A stretch of DNA of 64,000 nt. Source: Balneola sp. MJW-20 (GTDB taxonomy: Bacteria; Bacteroidota; Rhodothermia; Balneolales; Balneolaceae). The position numbers and the translations under genes were made by a program. Positions 25,070-33,853 of the stretch are shown one piece after another. How positions within the stretch are numbered: position 1 is the first letter of the stretch; each line of letters starts with the position of its first letter. The notes below the pieces were generated by a model, which searched no databases, was not told the origin of the DNA, and worked only from the letters and a program-made list of their open reading frames with translations. Where the stretch lies: contig NZ_JBFNXW010000001.1 in NCBI RefSeq assembly GCF_040811775.1, positions 1,054,001 to 1,118,000 of the forward strand, given 5' to 3'.

Positions 25070-25825
25070 ATGAACAATTTAATTAAAACTATACCCCTAA
25101 TAATGATCCTTGGATTGTTAATCGTGTCCAACAGCCTTGCTCAATTACCTGAGCCCGGTTTTGTAATTGATGACCGAACTGCCTTTGTCATTACTGATCC
25201 TCAGAATGATTTTTTAAGTCCCGAGGGCGTCGCCTGGGGCGCAGTCGGGCAAAGCGTTCAGGAAAATAATACCGTAGAAAACCTGGAAACTATTTTCCGC
25301 ATTGCTGAAAACTACACTTTTCCTGTATTCGTATCTCCACACTACTACTATCATCATGATCATCAGTGGAAATTCGAAGGTGCACTAGAGGTTCTTATGC
25401 ATAACATCAACATGTTTGATCGTGGTGACCAGCTCTCTACCGAAGGATTTGAGAATTCCGGTGCTGATTTTCTGAACGTGTACAAAAAATATATCGAACA
25501 AAATAATGTCACAGTAGTCGGACCTCATAAGGTTTTTGGTCCGGAGCAAAATGACCTTAGCCTGCAGCTCAGAAAGCAGAAGATCGATAAAGTTATTATC
25601 GCCGGAATGTCCGGTAACCTTTGTGTTGAAGCACACATGAGGGAACTCATTGAGGATGGATTTGAAGTTGCCGTGGTCAGTGATGCTACGGCATCTGCAA
25701 TCCTTCCCGGACTGGATGGCAATCAAGCGGCTCAAACCAATTTCAGGATGATCTCAAGTCATGTATATACCACTGAAGAGCTGGCAAGTACAGTTGAGAA
25801 AGCAAAACTCTCTAAAGCAGATTGA
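25070..25825 (+). CDS. Secreted isochorismatase-family cysteine hydrolase
   Basis: A 251-residue protein with a signal peptide (residues 1-25, ending SLAQ). The mature part is an isochorismatase-like Rossmann hydrolase: TDPQNDF provides the catalytic Asp (D43), GPHK a candidate Lys, and SGNLCVEAHMREL the nucleophilic Cys. Family members hydrolyse isochorismate, nicotinamide or other amides; the exact substrate is not readable here. An exported version is unusual and would act in the periplasm. Expression is probably shared with the DUF1772 gene through the common upstream element. A weak hairpin with GTTTTC follows the stop. Confidence 0.83.
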   Translation: MNNLIKTIPLIMILGLLIVSNSLAQLPEPGFVIDDRTAFVITDPQNDFLSPEGVAWGAVGQSVQENNTVENLETIFRIAENYTFPVFVSPHYYYHHDHQWKFEGALEVLMHNINMFDRGDQLSTEGFENSGADFLNVYKKYIEQNNVTVVGPHKVFGPEQNDLSLQLRKQKIDKVIIAGMSGNLCVEAHMRELIEDGFEVAVVSDATASAILPGLDGNQAAQTNFRMISSHVYTTEELASTVEKAKLSKAD

Positions 25826-25842
25826 TTCAAGTTTTAATTGAT

Positions 25843-25873
25843 CTATCGGGTTTATCAATATCCGATAGGTTTT
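25843..25873 (+). terminator. Weak hairpin terminator
   Basis: CTATCGG and CCGATAG form a seven-base-pair stem with a 12-nt loop, followed by GTTTTC. It lies 17 nt after the isochorismatase-like stop. Confidence 0.5.
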
Positions 25874-25920
25874 CAACACCATTTTAAAGCAATAAGAACC
25901 ATTTCAAAAACCTAAATATT

Positions 25921-26760
25921 ATGAAAGAGAATTATCTAGTTATTGGCGGAACGGGTAAAACCGGCCGTAAAGTAGTATCCAATCTTGAAGATAAAGGATT
26001 AAATGTACGTATAGGATCCAGAAGCAGCTCCCCTGCTTTTGAATGGGAAGACCCTTCCACATGGGGTGATGTGCTAAAGGAAATCGATCGAATGTACGTG
26101 GTATTCTATCCGGACCTTGCAGTACCGGGCGCGTATGAGGCCATCAGGGAACTGATGTTACTGGCAAAACGAGAAGGAGTAAAAAAAGTAGTGCTCTTGT
26201 CCGGGAAAGGAGAAAAGGAAGCCGAACGATGTGAAGACCTGGTTGCCAGTTCCGGTATGGATTATACACTGGTCCGTGCATCCTGGTTCAATCAGAACTT
26301 CAGTGAAAGCTTCTTTTTGGATCCTGTACTGACTGGGGAAGTAGCCCTGCCTATGCCGGATGCAAGAATACCCTTCACTGATACCGGTGATATTGCCGAC
26401 GTGGTTACTGCCGCACTTATCAGTGATGAACATAACGGCCAAACCTATGAAGTGACCGGACCCCGGACCCTGACCTTTGAGGAAGCGGTAAACGAAATTG
26501 CAAAAGCTACCGGAAGATCGATCTCATTTAAACCCGTTACACTTCAGGAATATACTGAGGGCATGAAGATGGCCGGTCTTCCTGCAGATTATATCTGGTT
26601 ATTTGAATATCTGTTTCAGGAAGTACTTGGGAATCCTAAAAACCAGGTCGTAAGCAATGATGTAGAACGAGTACTGGGGCGTAAACCCATAGATTTTTCC
26701 GAGTATGCTGCCAAAACGGCTGAGACGGGAGTCTGGGAACAAAAAGTAAGCACAATGTGA
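25921..26760 (+). CDS. NmrA-like NAD(P)-binding protein
   Basis: A 279-residue short-chain-dehydrogenase-like protein of the NmrA/atypical SDR group. The nucleotide-binding motif VIGGTGKTGRKVV is at residues ~6-18. It lacks the catalytic YxxxK of classical SDRs, and the later VRASWFNQNFSE and FTDTGDIADVV segments are typical of NmrA-type quinone oxidoreductases or redox-sensing regulators. It follows an exported isochorismatase-like gene after a weak hairpin and is closed by a strong terminator, so it is probably its own unit. Likely role is quinone reduction or NADP sensing. Confidence 0.82.
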   Translation: MKENYLVIGGTGKTGRKVVSNLEDKGLNVRIGSRSSSPAFEWEDPSTWGDVLKEIDRMYVVFYPDLAVPGAYEAIRELMLLAKREGVKKVVLLSGKGEKEAERCEDLVASSGMDYTLVRASWFNQNFSESFFLDPVLTGEVALPMPDARIPFTDTGDIADVVTAALISDEHNGQTYEVTGPRTLTFEEAVNEIAKATGRSISFKPVTLQEYTEGMKMAGLPADYIWLFEYLFQEVLGNPKNQVVSNDVERVLGRKPIDFSEYAAKTAETGVWEQKVSTM

Positions 26761-26794
26761 AACAAAGCACGTAATAATCCATACCCTCATCAAA

Positions 26795-26823
26795 TTGCCG
26801 GGCTTATGTGCCCGGTAATTTTA
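26795..26823 (+). terminator. Rho-independent terminator
   Basis: TTGCCGGGC and GCCCGGTAA pair (one G-T wobble) around TTATGT, followed by TTTTAA. It closes the NmrA-like gene. Confidence 0.75.
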
Positions 26824-26843
26824 ACTCCATCAGGAATAATACC

Positions 26844-27923
26844 ATGTCATTCATTTATAAATTATCTATCACTGTCATCTTTGGGTTAATTGTACCAGCA
26901 TTCCATTTTCCCGAACTTTATACCTGTCCTCCCTGTGGTCAGGAATGTGATACTCTTGAGTTTACTTCTTCAGGAAAGTGTCACTACTGCGGTATGGAGC
27001 TTGAAGTCAGACCTGAAACGGGTAAAATTAAATTAGAAGAAGGATCCGGAAAATTTATTATTTCCGATGACAGAGACTCTACAAAGACCATCCAGGTGTA
27101 TTATCACATGCCTGAGAGTTATAACGAAAACTCAGAAATAGTAATGGTTATTCCGGGAGCCGGACGGAATGCTGATGACTACCGGGATGCATGGATTCAG
27201 ATTTCTGAAAAATATGATGTACTTGTACTCTCTCCTTCCTTTTCAGAAAGAGATTATAATTTTGAAGCTTATCATTTAGGAGGGCTTATTCATTCTTCCA
27301 ACCTGATGGATAATGTAGAATATATAGATGGCACTAATAAGGCTAAGCTTAATGAACAGAATTACCGGTACAAGATCAGTAATAGCCCGGATCAATGGAT
27401 CTATCCACAATTTGACCGGATCTTTGAGCTTGTCAAAAATGAACTTAAATCAAACAGGGAAACCTACGATCTGTTTGGGCATTCAGCCGGCGGGCATATT
27501 TTGCACCGGATGGGGCTGTTTTATTCCAGCGAGAAAGTGGGCCGTATTCTTGCCTCAAATGCGAGTTTCTATACCCTTCCCTCAATGCATTTTAATTACC
27601 CATTTGGTATCGGCAACTTGTCCGATACCAGCATAAACCTGGAAGCAGCTTTCCGTAATAAGCTGATTGTCTTTCTGGGTGAGGAGGATAATGCAGATGA
27701 AACCAGAGGTACTTTTCTGATCAGTAAAAGTGCCGATCGGCAGGGAGCACACCGCCTGGAAAGAGGTCGCTTCTTTTACCAGTTTTCTGAAAAAATTGCG
27801 TCTGACAGCAAACTTGAATTCAATTGGCAGATCGTAACGGTACCGGGCATTGGGCATAATTACCGAAAGATGAGTGACGCTGCCAGCCAATATTTATACA
27901 ACCGTTCAAATACAAAACAGTAA
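26844..27923 (+). CDS. Exported alpha/beta hydrolase with N-terminal Cys-rich metal-binding-like domain
   Basis: A 359-residue protein: a hydrophobic N-terminal segment (~5-22), then a small Cys-rich domain (CPPCGQECD and GKCHYCGMEL, ~30-58) resembling the heavy-metal-binding domain seen in copper adaptors. The rest is an alpha/beta hydrolase: nucleophile elbow GHSAGG, acid candidate in FLGEEDNAD, and histidine in VPGIGHNYRKM. ATG 26844 is chosen because it has AGGAATAAT before it and gives a proper signal sequence; the longer frame begins inside the terminator. It is followed four bases later by the epimerase gene, so the two are co-transcribed. Substrate is unknown. Confidence 0.72.
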   Translation: MSFIYKLSITVIFGLIVPAFHFPELYTCPPCGQECDTLEFTSSGKCHYCGMELEVRPETGKIKLEEGSGKFIISDDRDSTKTIQVYYHMPESYNENSEIVMVIPGAGRNADDYRDAWIQISEKYDVLVLSPSFSERDYNFEAYHLGGLIHSSNLMDNVEYIDGTNKAKLNEQNYRYKISNSPDQWIYPQFDRIFELVKNELKSNRETYDLFGHSAGGHILHRMGLFYSSEKVGRILASNASFYTLPSMHFNYPFGIGNLSDTSINLEAAFRNKLIVFLGEEDNADETRGTFLISKSADRQGAHRLERGRFFYQFSEKIASDSKLEFNWQIVTVPGIGHNYRKMSDAASQYLYNRSNTKQ

Positions 27924-27927
27924 TTTC

Positions 27928-28791
27928 ATGAAGCTATTTTTAACCGGAGCAACCGGCTACGTGGGCCAACACTGCCTGTACTATTTTCTAGAGAGAGGCC
28001 ATCAGGTATATGCCCTCACTCGCAGCGATCAGGACTTCGCACATGATGATCTTAATTGGATAAATGGCTCGCTCGAAGATCCTACCTCGTACCGGGAATA
28101 TCTTGCTGAGGCCGATGTCATACTTCATCTCGCCATGGAGTATGGTTCTGATACCGGCCGCAGGGATATTGATCGTGTTGCCGTCGAGACTTTCATTGAA
28201 TCAGGTACATACACCCTATACACCGGTAATTTATACACAAGTCACCAGCCCGGTATGATTATAAAAGAAGAATCACTCCCTGACGGGCATTACTGGTGGA
28301 ATGATCACGAATCTCTGATCCTTGCTGCTGATACCCCCTCTGCTGTGATTCGCTTGGGGTTTGTTTATGGTGGATCTGGTTGCTACCTCTGGCCGGGCTT
28401 ATCTGCAAATGATGAGGGTAATATCCCGTATTGCGGTTCACAGATCCATCATTGGCCTTTCGTACATGTTAATGATGTCGTCCGGCTTTATGAGATGATC
28501 CTCACTAAACAAGCGGAAGGAATTTTTCATGCAGTGGATGACCAACCGGTCATCATCGGGGAGGTACTAAAAAAGGTATCTGAACTACAGGGAGGAACAC
28601 CGTTTAGAGTTCCTCACGGTACGGCGAAAGAACGCTTGGGAGGGTTTGCAGATCACATGCTTAAGAATATTCTGGTTACCAAAGAACGATCTGAAATGAT
28701 CGGTTGGAAACCTGAGCATGACAGCTTCATTAAATCTGCTGAGGTAGCCTATAAAAATTACTTGCAGGCTAATACGAAAGAACACGTTTAA
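27928..28791 (+). CDS. NAD-dependent epimerase/dehydratase-family protein
   Basis: A 287-residue extended-SDR protein. The Rossmann motif is FLTGATGYVG (residues ~3-12), followed by a shortened nucleotide-binding half: HLAMEYGSD and YTGNLYTS. The expected catalytic Y-x-x-x-K does not appear where a typical epimerase has it; the family is therefore assigned on fold only. The C-terminal half has the HHWPFVHVNDVVRLYEMIL substrate-domain signature and IFHAVDDQPVIIGEV. ATG 27928 is preferred because a longer frame overlaps the previous gene by 50 bp. It is the second gene of a pair with the metal-domain hydrolase. Confidence 0.78.
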   Translation: MKLFLTGATGYVGQHCLYYFLERGHQVYALTRSDQDFAHDDLNWINGSLEDPTSYREYLAEADVILHLAMEYGSDTGRRDIDRVAVETFIESGTYTLYTGNLYTSHQPGMIIKEESLPDGHYWWNDHESLILAADTPSAVIRLGFVYGGSGCYLWPGLSANDEGNIPYCGSQIHHWPFVHVNDVVRLYEMILTKQAEGIFHAVDDQPVIIGEVLKKVSELQGGTPFRVPHGTAKERLGGFADHMLKNILVTKERSEMIGWKPEHDSFIKSAEVAYKNYLQANTKEHV

Positions 28792-28853
28792 AATTCATGA
28801 TAGGTAAACAGATACATATAATGCTCCTATTTTTTCATCCCACATACTTCTAA

Positions 28854-29720
28854 ATGAAGATCGAAGACCTGGCTCTCCCTTTACTGAGATTTAAATATCA
28901 ATGCTTATTTAGCATAAATACTAAGTATGCCCTTTCCTCTCTATTCAAACTGTTTACAACTCCTTCTCATCAAAAGGTTCGTAACAGGGAAAAGGATTTA
29001 TTGAGTCAATCCAACTCTAAGCTAACTATAGATGAGTATACTATCTCTCATTATGAATATTCCAAAAATTCAGGGCCTTACGTTCTGCTCCTTCATGGTT
29101 GGGAAGGTAATGCGGGAAACATGGAAGCCTTTGTTCAACCCCTTATTGAGCAAGGTTTCAATATCATTGCACCCAATGCTCCTGCTCACTATAGCAGTAG
29201 TGGCAGCCAATGTACGCTAAGGGATTATCAGCAAATTATTGTAGGTATAATTCAGAGATTCAATCCGGAGATCATTTTGTCGCATTCCTTTGGGACAGCG
29301 GCTGCAATGTTAGCAATGAGAGAAGTCAGACCGCTACAGATACAAAAGTTCATATCCATCAGTGCACCTGACCGAATGCTTGATATAGTCACTGCTTTTA
29401 CCCGGTTTCTCGGGTTATCAAAAACTCAGGAATTTGCCTTCTTGAGTTTTATTGAAGAGCAGCTGGATCTATCCTTTGAAGAAGCTGAAGTTCACACAAT
29501 ACTGTCTGCTCTAAGTGTGGATACCCTCATCATACATGATGAAAATGACACGATCATATCGGTTGATAATGCATACAGAGTAGCTAAAGCAAATCATCGA
29601 AGCAGGCTATTCATTACCAAAGGTTATGGCCACTATCGTATCCTTTGGAATCAGGACCTCATTAACACCGTAACAAACTTCTTATTGGAAACGAAGGAGC
29701 AACTCGCTGATTATTCATAA
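28854..29720 (+). CDS. Alpha/beta hydrolase
   Basis: A 288-residue cytoplasmic hydrolase. The oxyanion strand LLLHGWEGNAGN, nucleophile elbow SHSFGTAA, acid strand LIIHDENDTII and terminal histidine GYGHYRIL define the catalytic set Ser-Asp-His. About 60 residues at the N-terminus precede the fold. The elbow is SHSFG rather than the more usual GxSxG, with Ser replacing the first Gly. It is followed by a membrane-protein gene after 36 bp. Nothing in the sequence shows a substrate; esterase or peptidase activity on small molecules is likely. Confidence 0.8.
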   Translation: MKIEDLALPLLRFKYQCLFSINTKYALSSLFKLFTTPSHQKVRNREKDLLSQSNSKLTIDEYTISHYEYSKNSGPYVLLLHGWEGNAGNMEAFVQPLIEQGFNIIAPNAPAHYSSSGSQCTLRDYQQIIVGIIQRFNPEIILSHSFGTAAAMLAMREVRPLQIQKFISISAPDRMLDIVTAFTRFLGLSKTQEFAFLSFIEEQLDLSFEEAEVHTILSALSVDTLIIHDENDTIISVDNAYRVAKANHRSRLFITKGYGHYRILWNQDLINTVTNFLLETKEQLADYS

Positions 29721-29756
29721 GGATACCCGAACTACACTCCACAAAAATATCTCAAC

Positions 29757-30278
29757 ATGAGCAAACCTAAACTTCTGCTTCTCTTAGCGACGACTGCTGC
29801 TCTGGCAGTGATTCCTGATTGGCCAATATTTCATTTAGACAATCCCAGTTATTGGTCTATGATGGGATTTTTATATCTGACCATTGGTTTAGTGGTATTA
29901 CCTGATTCCTCCTGGAAAAAAGGCAGCACCAATAGAAATCTGATTATTGCCTTTCTGGCAATAGTACAGCTGGTTTATATAGCTAACTGGATACGTTATG
30001 GGGAATCAGAAACCGATTTAATCATTCAAGTTGTTGGCTCTATCCTTTGGTTGATCTTTGCTTTTAAAGCACGGCAGTCAAATTCGGTATTGTGGCTTGG
30101 CTGTATATTACATGCGCTTTGGGACGCCGCCCATTTTGGTCGGGTTGAGTTTATCCCCGATTGGTATGCCACAGCCTGTTTAGCCGCCGATATTGGCATT
30201 GGAGCCTTTGTTCTGTTAAGCATTAGTGATGATAAAAAAGATGGGCTTCAAGAAAACAGAACAGTACTTTTGTCATAA
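29757..30278 (+). CDS. DUF6010-like membrane protein
   Basis: A 173-residue protein with about five hydrophobic segments. The segment WLGCILHALWDAAHF followed by IPDWYATACLAADIGIGAF resembles the conserved C-terminal region of DUF6010 family membrane proteins (an HxLWD motif and an aromatic-proline loop); this match is by eye. A C-terminal tail is polar. It lies between a hydrolase and the DNA-repair gene with short gaps (36 and 24 bp), so all three may be co-transcribed. No function is known. Confidence 0.6.
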   Translation: MSKPKLLLLLATTAALAVIPDWPIFHLDNPSYWSMMGFLYLTIGLVVLPDSSWKKGSTNRNLIIAFLAIVQLVYIANWIRYGESETDLIIQVVGSILWLIFAFKARQSNSVLWLGCILHALWDAAHFGRVEFIPDWYATACLAADIGIGAFVLLSISDDKKDGLQENRTVLLS

Positions 30279-30302
30279 ATCATGTTAGTAGCAGGAAGCA
30301 AG

Positions 30303-31160
30303 ATGACCTTACGACTACCCAAAATCCCTACTGCACCGAGATCAATTCAAAAGGGAAGGCCTCTAAAGGATCTGCTCAATCAAGAGGCCATTGAATGCTT
30401 AGCTCAAAACATTCTGTACGTTCACGAAGACTTTGAAGCCAAATCATTCTGTGAGTCTGCGCTGACCGGCATTGAATCGCTTGGGTTAATGCAGCGTGGC
30501 CAGCACATTGCAAAGATCCTGCATCAATTCCTCCCCCAAAGCTATTCTGAGGCGATTACCATCATTACTGCATCCTTTACACCCGCAAAAACTGAAGCAG
30601 AAGAATTTGGGCTGGCAGAGTTTTTCTATCTTCCACACAGCTTTTTCATTTCTGAATACGGCCAGGACAAGAAGTACAATGATGGCAAAGATCCCTTTGA
30701 AACATCAATGGAAGCATTGCACTCATTGACCACCCGATTTACCTCAGAATTCGCAATCCGTACGTTCCTTATCCGGCAGCAAGAGCACACGCTGTCACAA
30801 ATATCGGTGTGGCTAAACGACCCCAATCCACATGTAAGGCGGCTATGCTCCGAGGGCACGCGCCCGAGACTTCCCTGGGGTAAACGCATTCCCTCGTTCA
30901 TCTCCAACCCGCAGACAACATTACATATACTAGAAGCACTAAAAAGCGATAACTCCCTATATGTTCGTCGCAGTGTTGCCAACCATCTTGGAGACATTGC
31001 AAAAGATCATCCGGAAGTTGTATTTGCAACCTGTGAACGCTGGCTGCAGGATAGTAAGTCCAAAGATCTGCAGTGGCTTATCCGTCATGCGATTCGTTAT
31101 CCTGCCAAAAAGGGTGATGCACGGGCATTGAAAATACGTGCCGCTACAAAGGACGGTTAG
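30303..31160 (+). CDS. DNA alkylation repair protein (AlkC/AlkD-like HEAT repeat)
   Basis: A 285-residue all-helical protein with HEAT-like repeats. Two segments are diagnostic: NDPNPHVRRLCSEGTRPRLPWG and SLYVRRSVANHLGDIAKDHPE, both conserved in the AlkC family of 3-methyladenine DNA glycosylases (relatives of AlkD). These enzymes excise alkylated bases without base flipping. The ATG at 30303 is preferred, since a start at 30282 only adds seven residues. It follows the DUF6010-like gene closely. No DNA-damage promoter motif was recognised. Confidence 0.8.
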   Translation: MTLRLPKIPTAPRSIQKGRPLKDLLNQEAIECLAQNILYVHEDFEAKSFCESALTGIESLGLMQRGQHIAKILHQFLPQSYSEAITIITASFTPAKTEAEEFGLAEFFYLPHSFFISEYGQDKKYNDGKDPFETSMEALHSLTTRFTSEFAIRTFLIRQQEHTLSQISVWLNDPNPHVRRLCSEGTRPRLPWGKRIPSFISNPQTTLHILEALKSDNSLYVRRSVANHLGDIAKDHPEVVFATCERWLQDSKSKDLQWLIRHAIRYPAKKGDARALKIRAATKDG

Positions 31161-31281
31161 GTTTATGCACTTAAAGCATGGTCTTACAAACATTCCGGTT
31201 TACAGTACATCAACAAAATCAAAGATTTGATCAGCCTTCACCCTCATTATTATCACAATTTCTAATTATTCAAATATTAGC

Positions 31282-32226
31282 ATGAACCTAAAGTCCTTGA
31301 CACTTTTTGTCGCCCTGATCATCCTTTTTACTTCCTGTCAGAACCGTCAGGTTTCCCCACTGCATCTGCTTAATGAACAGATCCCCGGCGACTCAGCCAT
31401 CATTTTTGGGGAAGGGATCATTTCAACCGATGCTTTTGAATTTGCCATTACTTTCAGCCCGGAGATGAACGAAATATTATTCACCCGAAGAAAACCCGGG
31501 GAAGACAATATCATTTACCACATGAAGCTTACGGATGGTGCCTGGTCAACTCCCACACCCGCCTTTTTTACTACAGATGAAGGCTGGGACTTTGAACCTC
31601 ATATTAATCCTAGAGGAAACCGGCTTTACTTTGGGAGTCTACGCCCATTGCCCAATTCAAGCAAAAGTAATGGATTGCATCAGTGGTACAGTGAAATAAC
31701 AGAGAGCGACTGGGGTGAGCCTGTTCCAATAAATGGGCCTTTTCTAGAAAACATTGCCATGTATCTTACTTCTGCTGAAAATGGCAATCTATACTATACC
31801 TCATGGATTAGAGAGGAAGGCGAAATAAAAGAGGAAGGCATCTACCACTCAATCTATGAAGAAGAAACATACAATAGCAGGAATAAAATGGGCAAGGAAA
31901 TCAACCTGCCCGGACTGAAGTCTATCGCCCATCCCTACATTGCTCCTGATGAAAGTTATATCATTTTTGATGGCAAGAGCGATAGTTCAGGTCATGGTAG
32001 TTGCGATCTATACATTAGCTTCAACAAAAAAGGAAAGTGGACTAAGGCCCAAAACCTAGGCCCTCTGGTCAATACCGAGCTATGTGAGTTCACTGCAAGC
32101 GTATCTCCTGATGGCAGGTATTTATTTTTCCATAGAGGATTGGTAAGCGAAGAAGAAGAAATGGGAAATATATATTGGATTGATTTCAGCCTCATAAAAC
32201 AACGAGTCCTTTCCCAGATTAAATAA
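31282..32226 (+). CDS. PD40-type beta-propeller lipoprotein
   Basis: A 314-residue lipoprotein: signal followed by lipobox (FTSC, cysteine ~residue 19). Several WD40-like PD40 strands can be seen, with the signature pattern of SPDGRYLFF (VSPDGRYLFFHRG), PDESYIIFDGKS, NPRGNRLYFGSLR and SPEMNEILFTR. It would form a partial or whole propeller at the cell surface or periplasm. Such proteins often accompany transport or peptidoglycan systems, but none is close here. A 55-bp repeat begins 8 bp after its stop. Confidence 0.75.
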   Translation: MNLKSLTLFVALIILFTSCQNRQVSPLHLLNEQIPGDSAIIFGEGIISTDAFEFAITFSPEMNEILFTRRKPGEDNIIYHMKLTDGAWSTPTPAFFTTDEGWDFEPHINPRGNRLYFGSLRPLPNSSKSNGLHQWYSEITESDWGEPVPINGPFLENIAMYLTSAENGNLYYTSWIREEGEIKEEGIYHSIYEEETYNSRNKMGKEINLPGLKSIAHPYIAPDESYIIFDGKSDSSGHGSCDLYISFNKKGKWTKAQNLGPLVNTELCEFTASVSPDGRYLFFHRGLVSEEEEMGNIYWIDFSLIKQRVLSQIK

Positions 32227-32233
32227 CGGCCTG

Positions 32234-32288
32234 GCTTAAACTGCCAAATACTTGACTCAAGGGATCAAGTTTATAAGAGCTATCGTGG
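32234..32288 (+). repeat. Dispersed 55-bp repeat, copy 1
   Basis: Matches 34441-34495 at about 48 of 55 positions, with an identical first 24 bases. It contains the inverted arms ACTTGA and TCAAGT nine bases apart; the arms are conserved between copies while the loop differs at three positions, which suggests a selected hairpin. Both copies begin within a few bases of a stop codon. Confidence 0.65.
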
Positions 32289-32340
32289 TCAAATTTAACA
32301 AGAAAGAAAATATTAATAGAAGCCTTATAAAACTCATGAC

Positions 32341-33441
32341 ATGCAGTTAAATATAAAAAACACCTTAAAACACCTACTTAGCTTCTTGCTTTTATCGGTA
32401 CTATGGTTAAATCCACAAACCGATCTTCATGCCCAGTCATTTGAAAGTAACATCGATAATCAACTGAATGAAATCTTCGATCCAGAAGGTCCCGGTGCTG
32501 TCTTCCTGGTTGCCAAAGATGGAAAAACAGTCTATCGGAAAGCATTCGGGAAAGCCAATTTGGAACTTGATGTTGACATGACTCCGAACAAGGTATTCCA
32601 GATTGGATCTATGACCAAGCAGTTTACTGCCGTTGGAATACTGATACTGGAAGAGGAAGGAAAACTAAGCCTAGAAGATGATATAAGAACCTATATCTCT
32701 GATTTTCCCGTTCAAGGAGACCGTCTCACACTCCGGCATTTACTGAATCATACCTCTGGTATAAAAGATTTCACCAAAATGAAAACGATCATGCAGATCG
32801 CAAGAAAAGATATGTCTCCAAAAGAGTTAATTGATTTTTTTAAGAATGAACCTATAGAGTTTAGTCCTGGAGAAAAATTTGAGTACAATAATTCCGGGTA
32901 TGTGGTACTGGGTTACATCATCGAGCACGTTTCGGGAATGAGCTATGAAAACTTCATCGAGCAAAAAGTCTTTGGCAAGTTGGGAATGGCTAATTCCAGG
33001 TATGCATCAGACAGGGAATTGATCAAAAACCGAGCGTACGGTTATCATGACCGCGGTGGTTATACTAATAAAATGTGGGTTAGTCTGAATATACCCTATG
33101 CTTCCGGCTCCCTGATGTCTACGGTTGACGATATGCTGATATGGCAAAACGCTCTGAATTCAGAAGAACTACTAAGTCATGAAACACTTCAGAAAGCTTT
33201 TACTCCCGGGACATTGACAAATGGTGAAAACACTACTTATGGTTTCGGCTGGCACCTGAAAGAATGGGATGGTGAACCGGTCAGAGAGCATGGAGGTAGT
33301 ATTTTTGGGTTCAAGTCTATGGGAGTCTATTTGCCGGATCAGGATATTTATGTAGTTGGTTTTAGTAACTGTGATTGCAATTCTCCAACAGTAGTTACCC
33401 GTGAAATAGCTAAGATTGTACTGTCTGAATTATCCGAATAA
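32341..33441 (+). CDS. Secreted class C beta-lactamase-like serine hydrolase
   Basis: A 366-residue exported protein (signal ~1-31, ending DLHAQ). It has the three motifs of the class C/DD-peptidase fold: SxxK in GSMTKQFTA (nucleophile Ser), the YxN equivalent in YNNSGY, and HGGS in the third position normally taken by KTG. This set is usual for EstB/FlpD-like esterases and D-aminopeptidases, so beta-lactam hydrolysis need not follow. It is flanked by gene remnants and repeats on the downstream side. Confidence 0.87.
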   Translation: MQLNIKNTLKHLLSFLLLSVLWLNPQTDLHAQSFESNIDNQLNEIFDPEGPGAVFLVAKDGKTVYRKAFGKANLELDVDMTPNKVFQIGSMTKQFTAVGILILEEEGKLSLEDDIRTYISDFPVQGDRLTLRHLLNHTSGIKDFTKMKTIMQIARKDMSPKELIDFFKNEPIEFSPGEKFEYNNSGYVVLGYIIEHVSGMSYENFIEQKVFGKLGMANSRYASDRELIKNRAYGYHDRGGYTNKMWVSLNIPYASGSLMSTVDDMLIWQNALNSEELLSHETLQKAFTPGTLTNGENTTYGFGWHLKEWDGEPVREHGGSIFGFKSMGVYLPDQDIYVVGFSNCDCNSPTVVTREIAKIVLSELSE

Positions 33442-33582
33442 CAAAACATCAGACGCGGGGAGTAGTTCAGTTCCACTGGAAGCCCCATTGAAGGACCCAT
33501 TTATGATGTACCTGACTTCATCAGAAAACGAACTTTGACCTTAATTCCGATGACTTCAATTTATCCTCAACATAAAATAATT

Positions 33583-33743
33583 ATGAAAGCAAGAGTATCT
33601 TTTTTAAGCCTATTTATTACTTTTTTTCTGGTAATTGGCCCGTAGGAACTGTTGAAATAAATAGAAATGAAAAAGGGAATTTTATGGGTTTAAGAATTTC
33701 AAATGGACGTATTGGAAATGTATGGTTTAAAAAAGTTATTTAA
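33583..33743 (+). pseudogene. Remnant of an exported protein (signal peptide joined out of frame to a C-terminal tail)
   Basis: ATG 33583 begins a signal-like sequence (MKARVSFLSLFITFFLVIG) that ends at a TAG at 33643. One frame over, 33645-33743 reads VGTVEINRNEKGNF, MGLRISNGRIGNVWFKKVI and a stop, which resembles the closing strands of many exported serine-hydrolase or amidohydrolase proteins (G-x-x-x-G-L-R-I-S-x-G-R). The pieces look like the two ends of a gene that lost its middle. The rest of 33442-33853 holds no gene. Confidence 0.45.
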
Positions 33744-33853
33744 TTAATTAGTACACCACACAACAACGTATCTAAAAAATAGCACCTACAAGTCAGCTAC
33801 TTTTCAAATACAAGACCGTTGTACGAAAAGCTAAAACCTCTAAATTCAATGGT

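Noticed and set aside
32341..33441. Antibiotic-resistance beta-lactamase
   Set aside because: The SxxK/YxN/HGGS set is shared by many esterases and peptidases; KTG is missing, so resistance should not be claimed.
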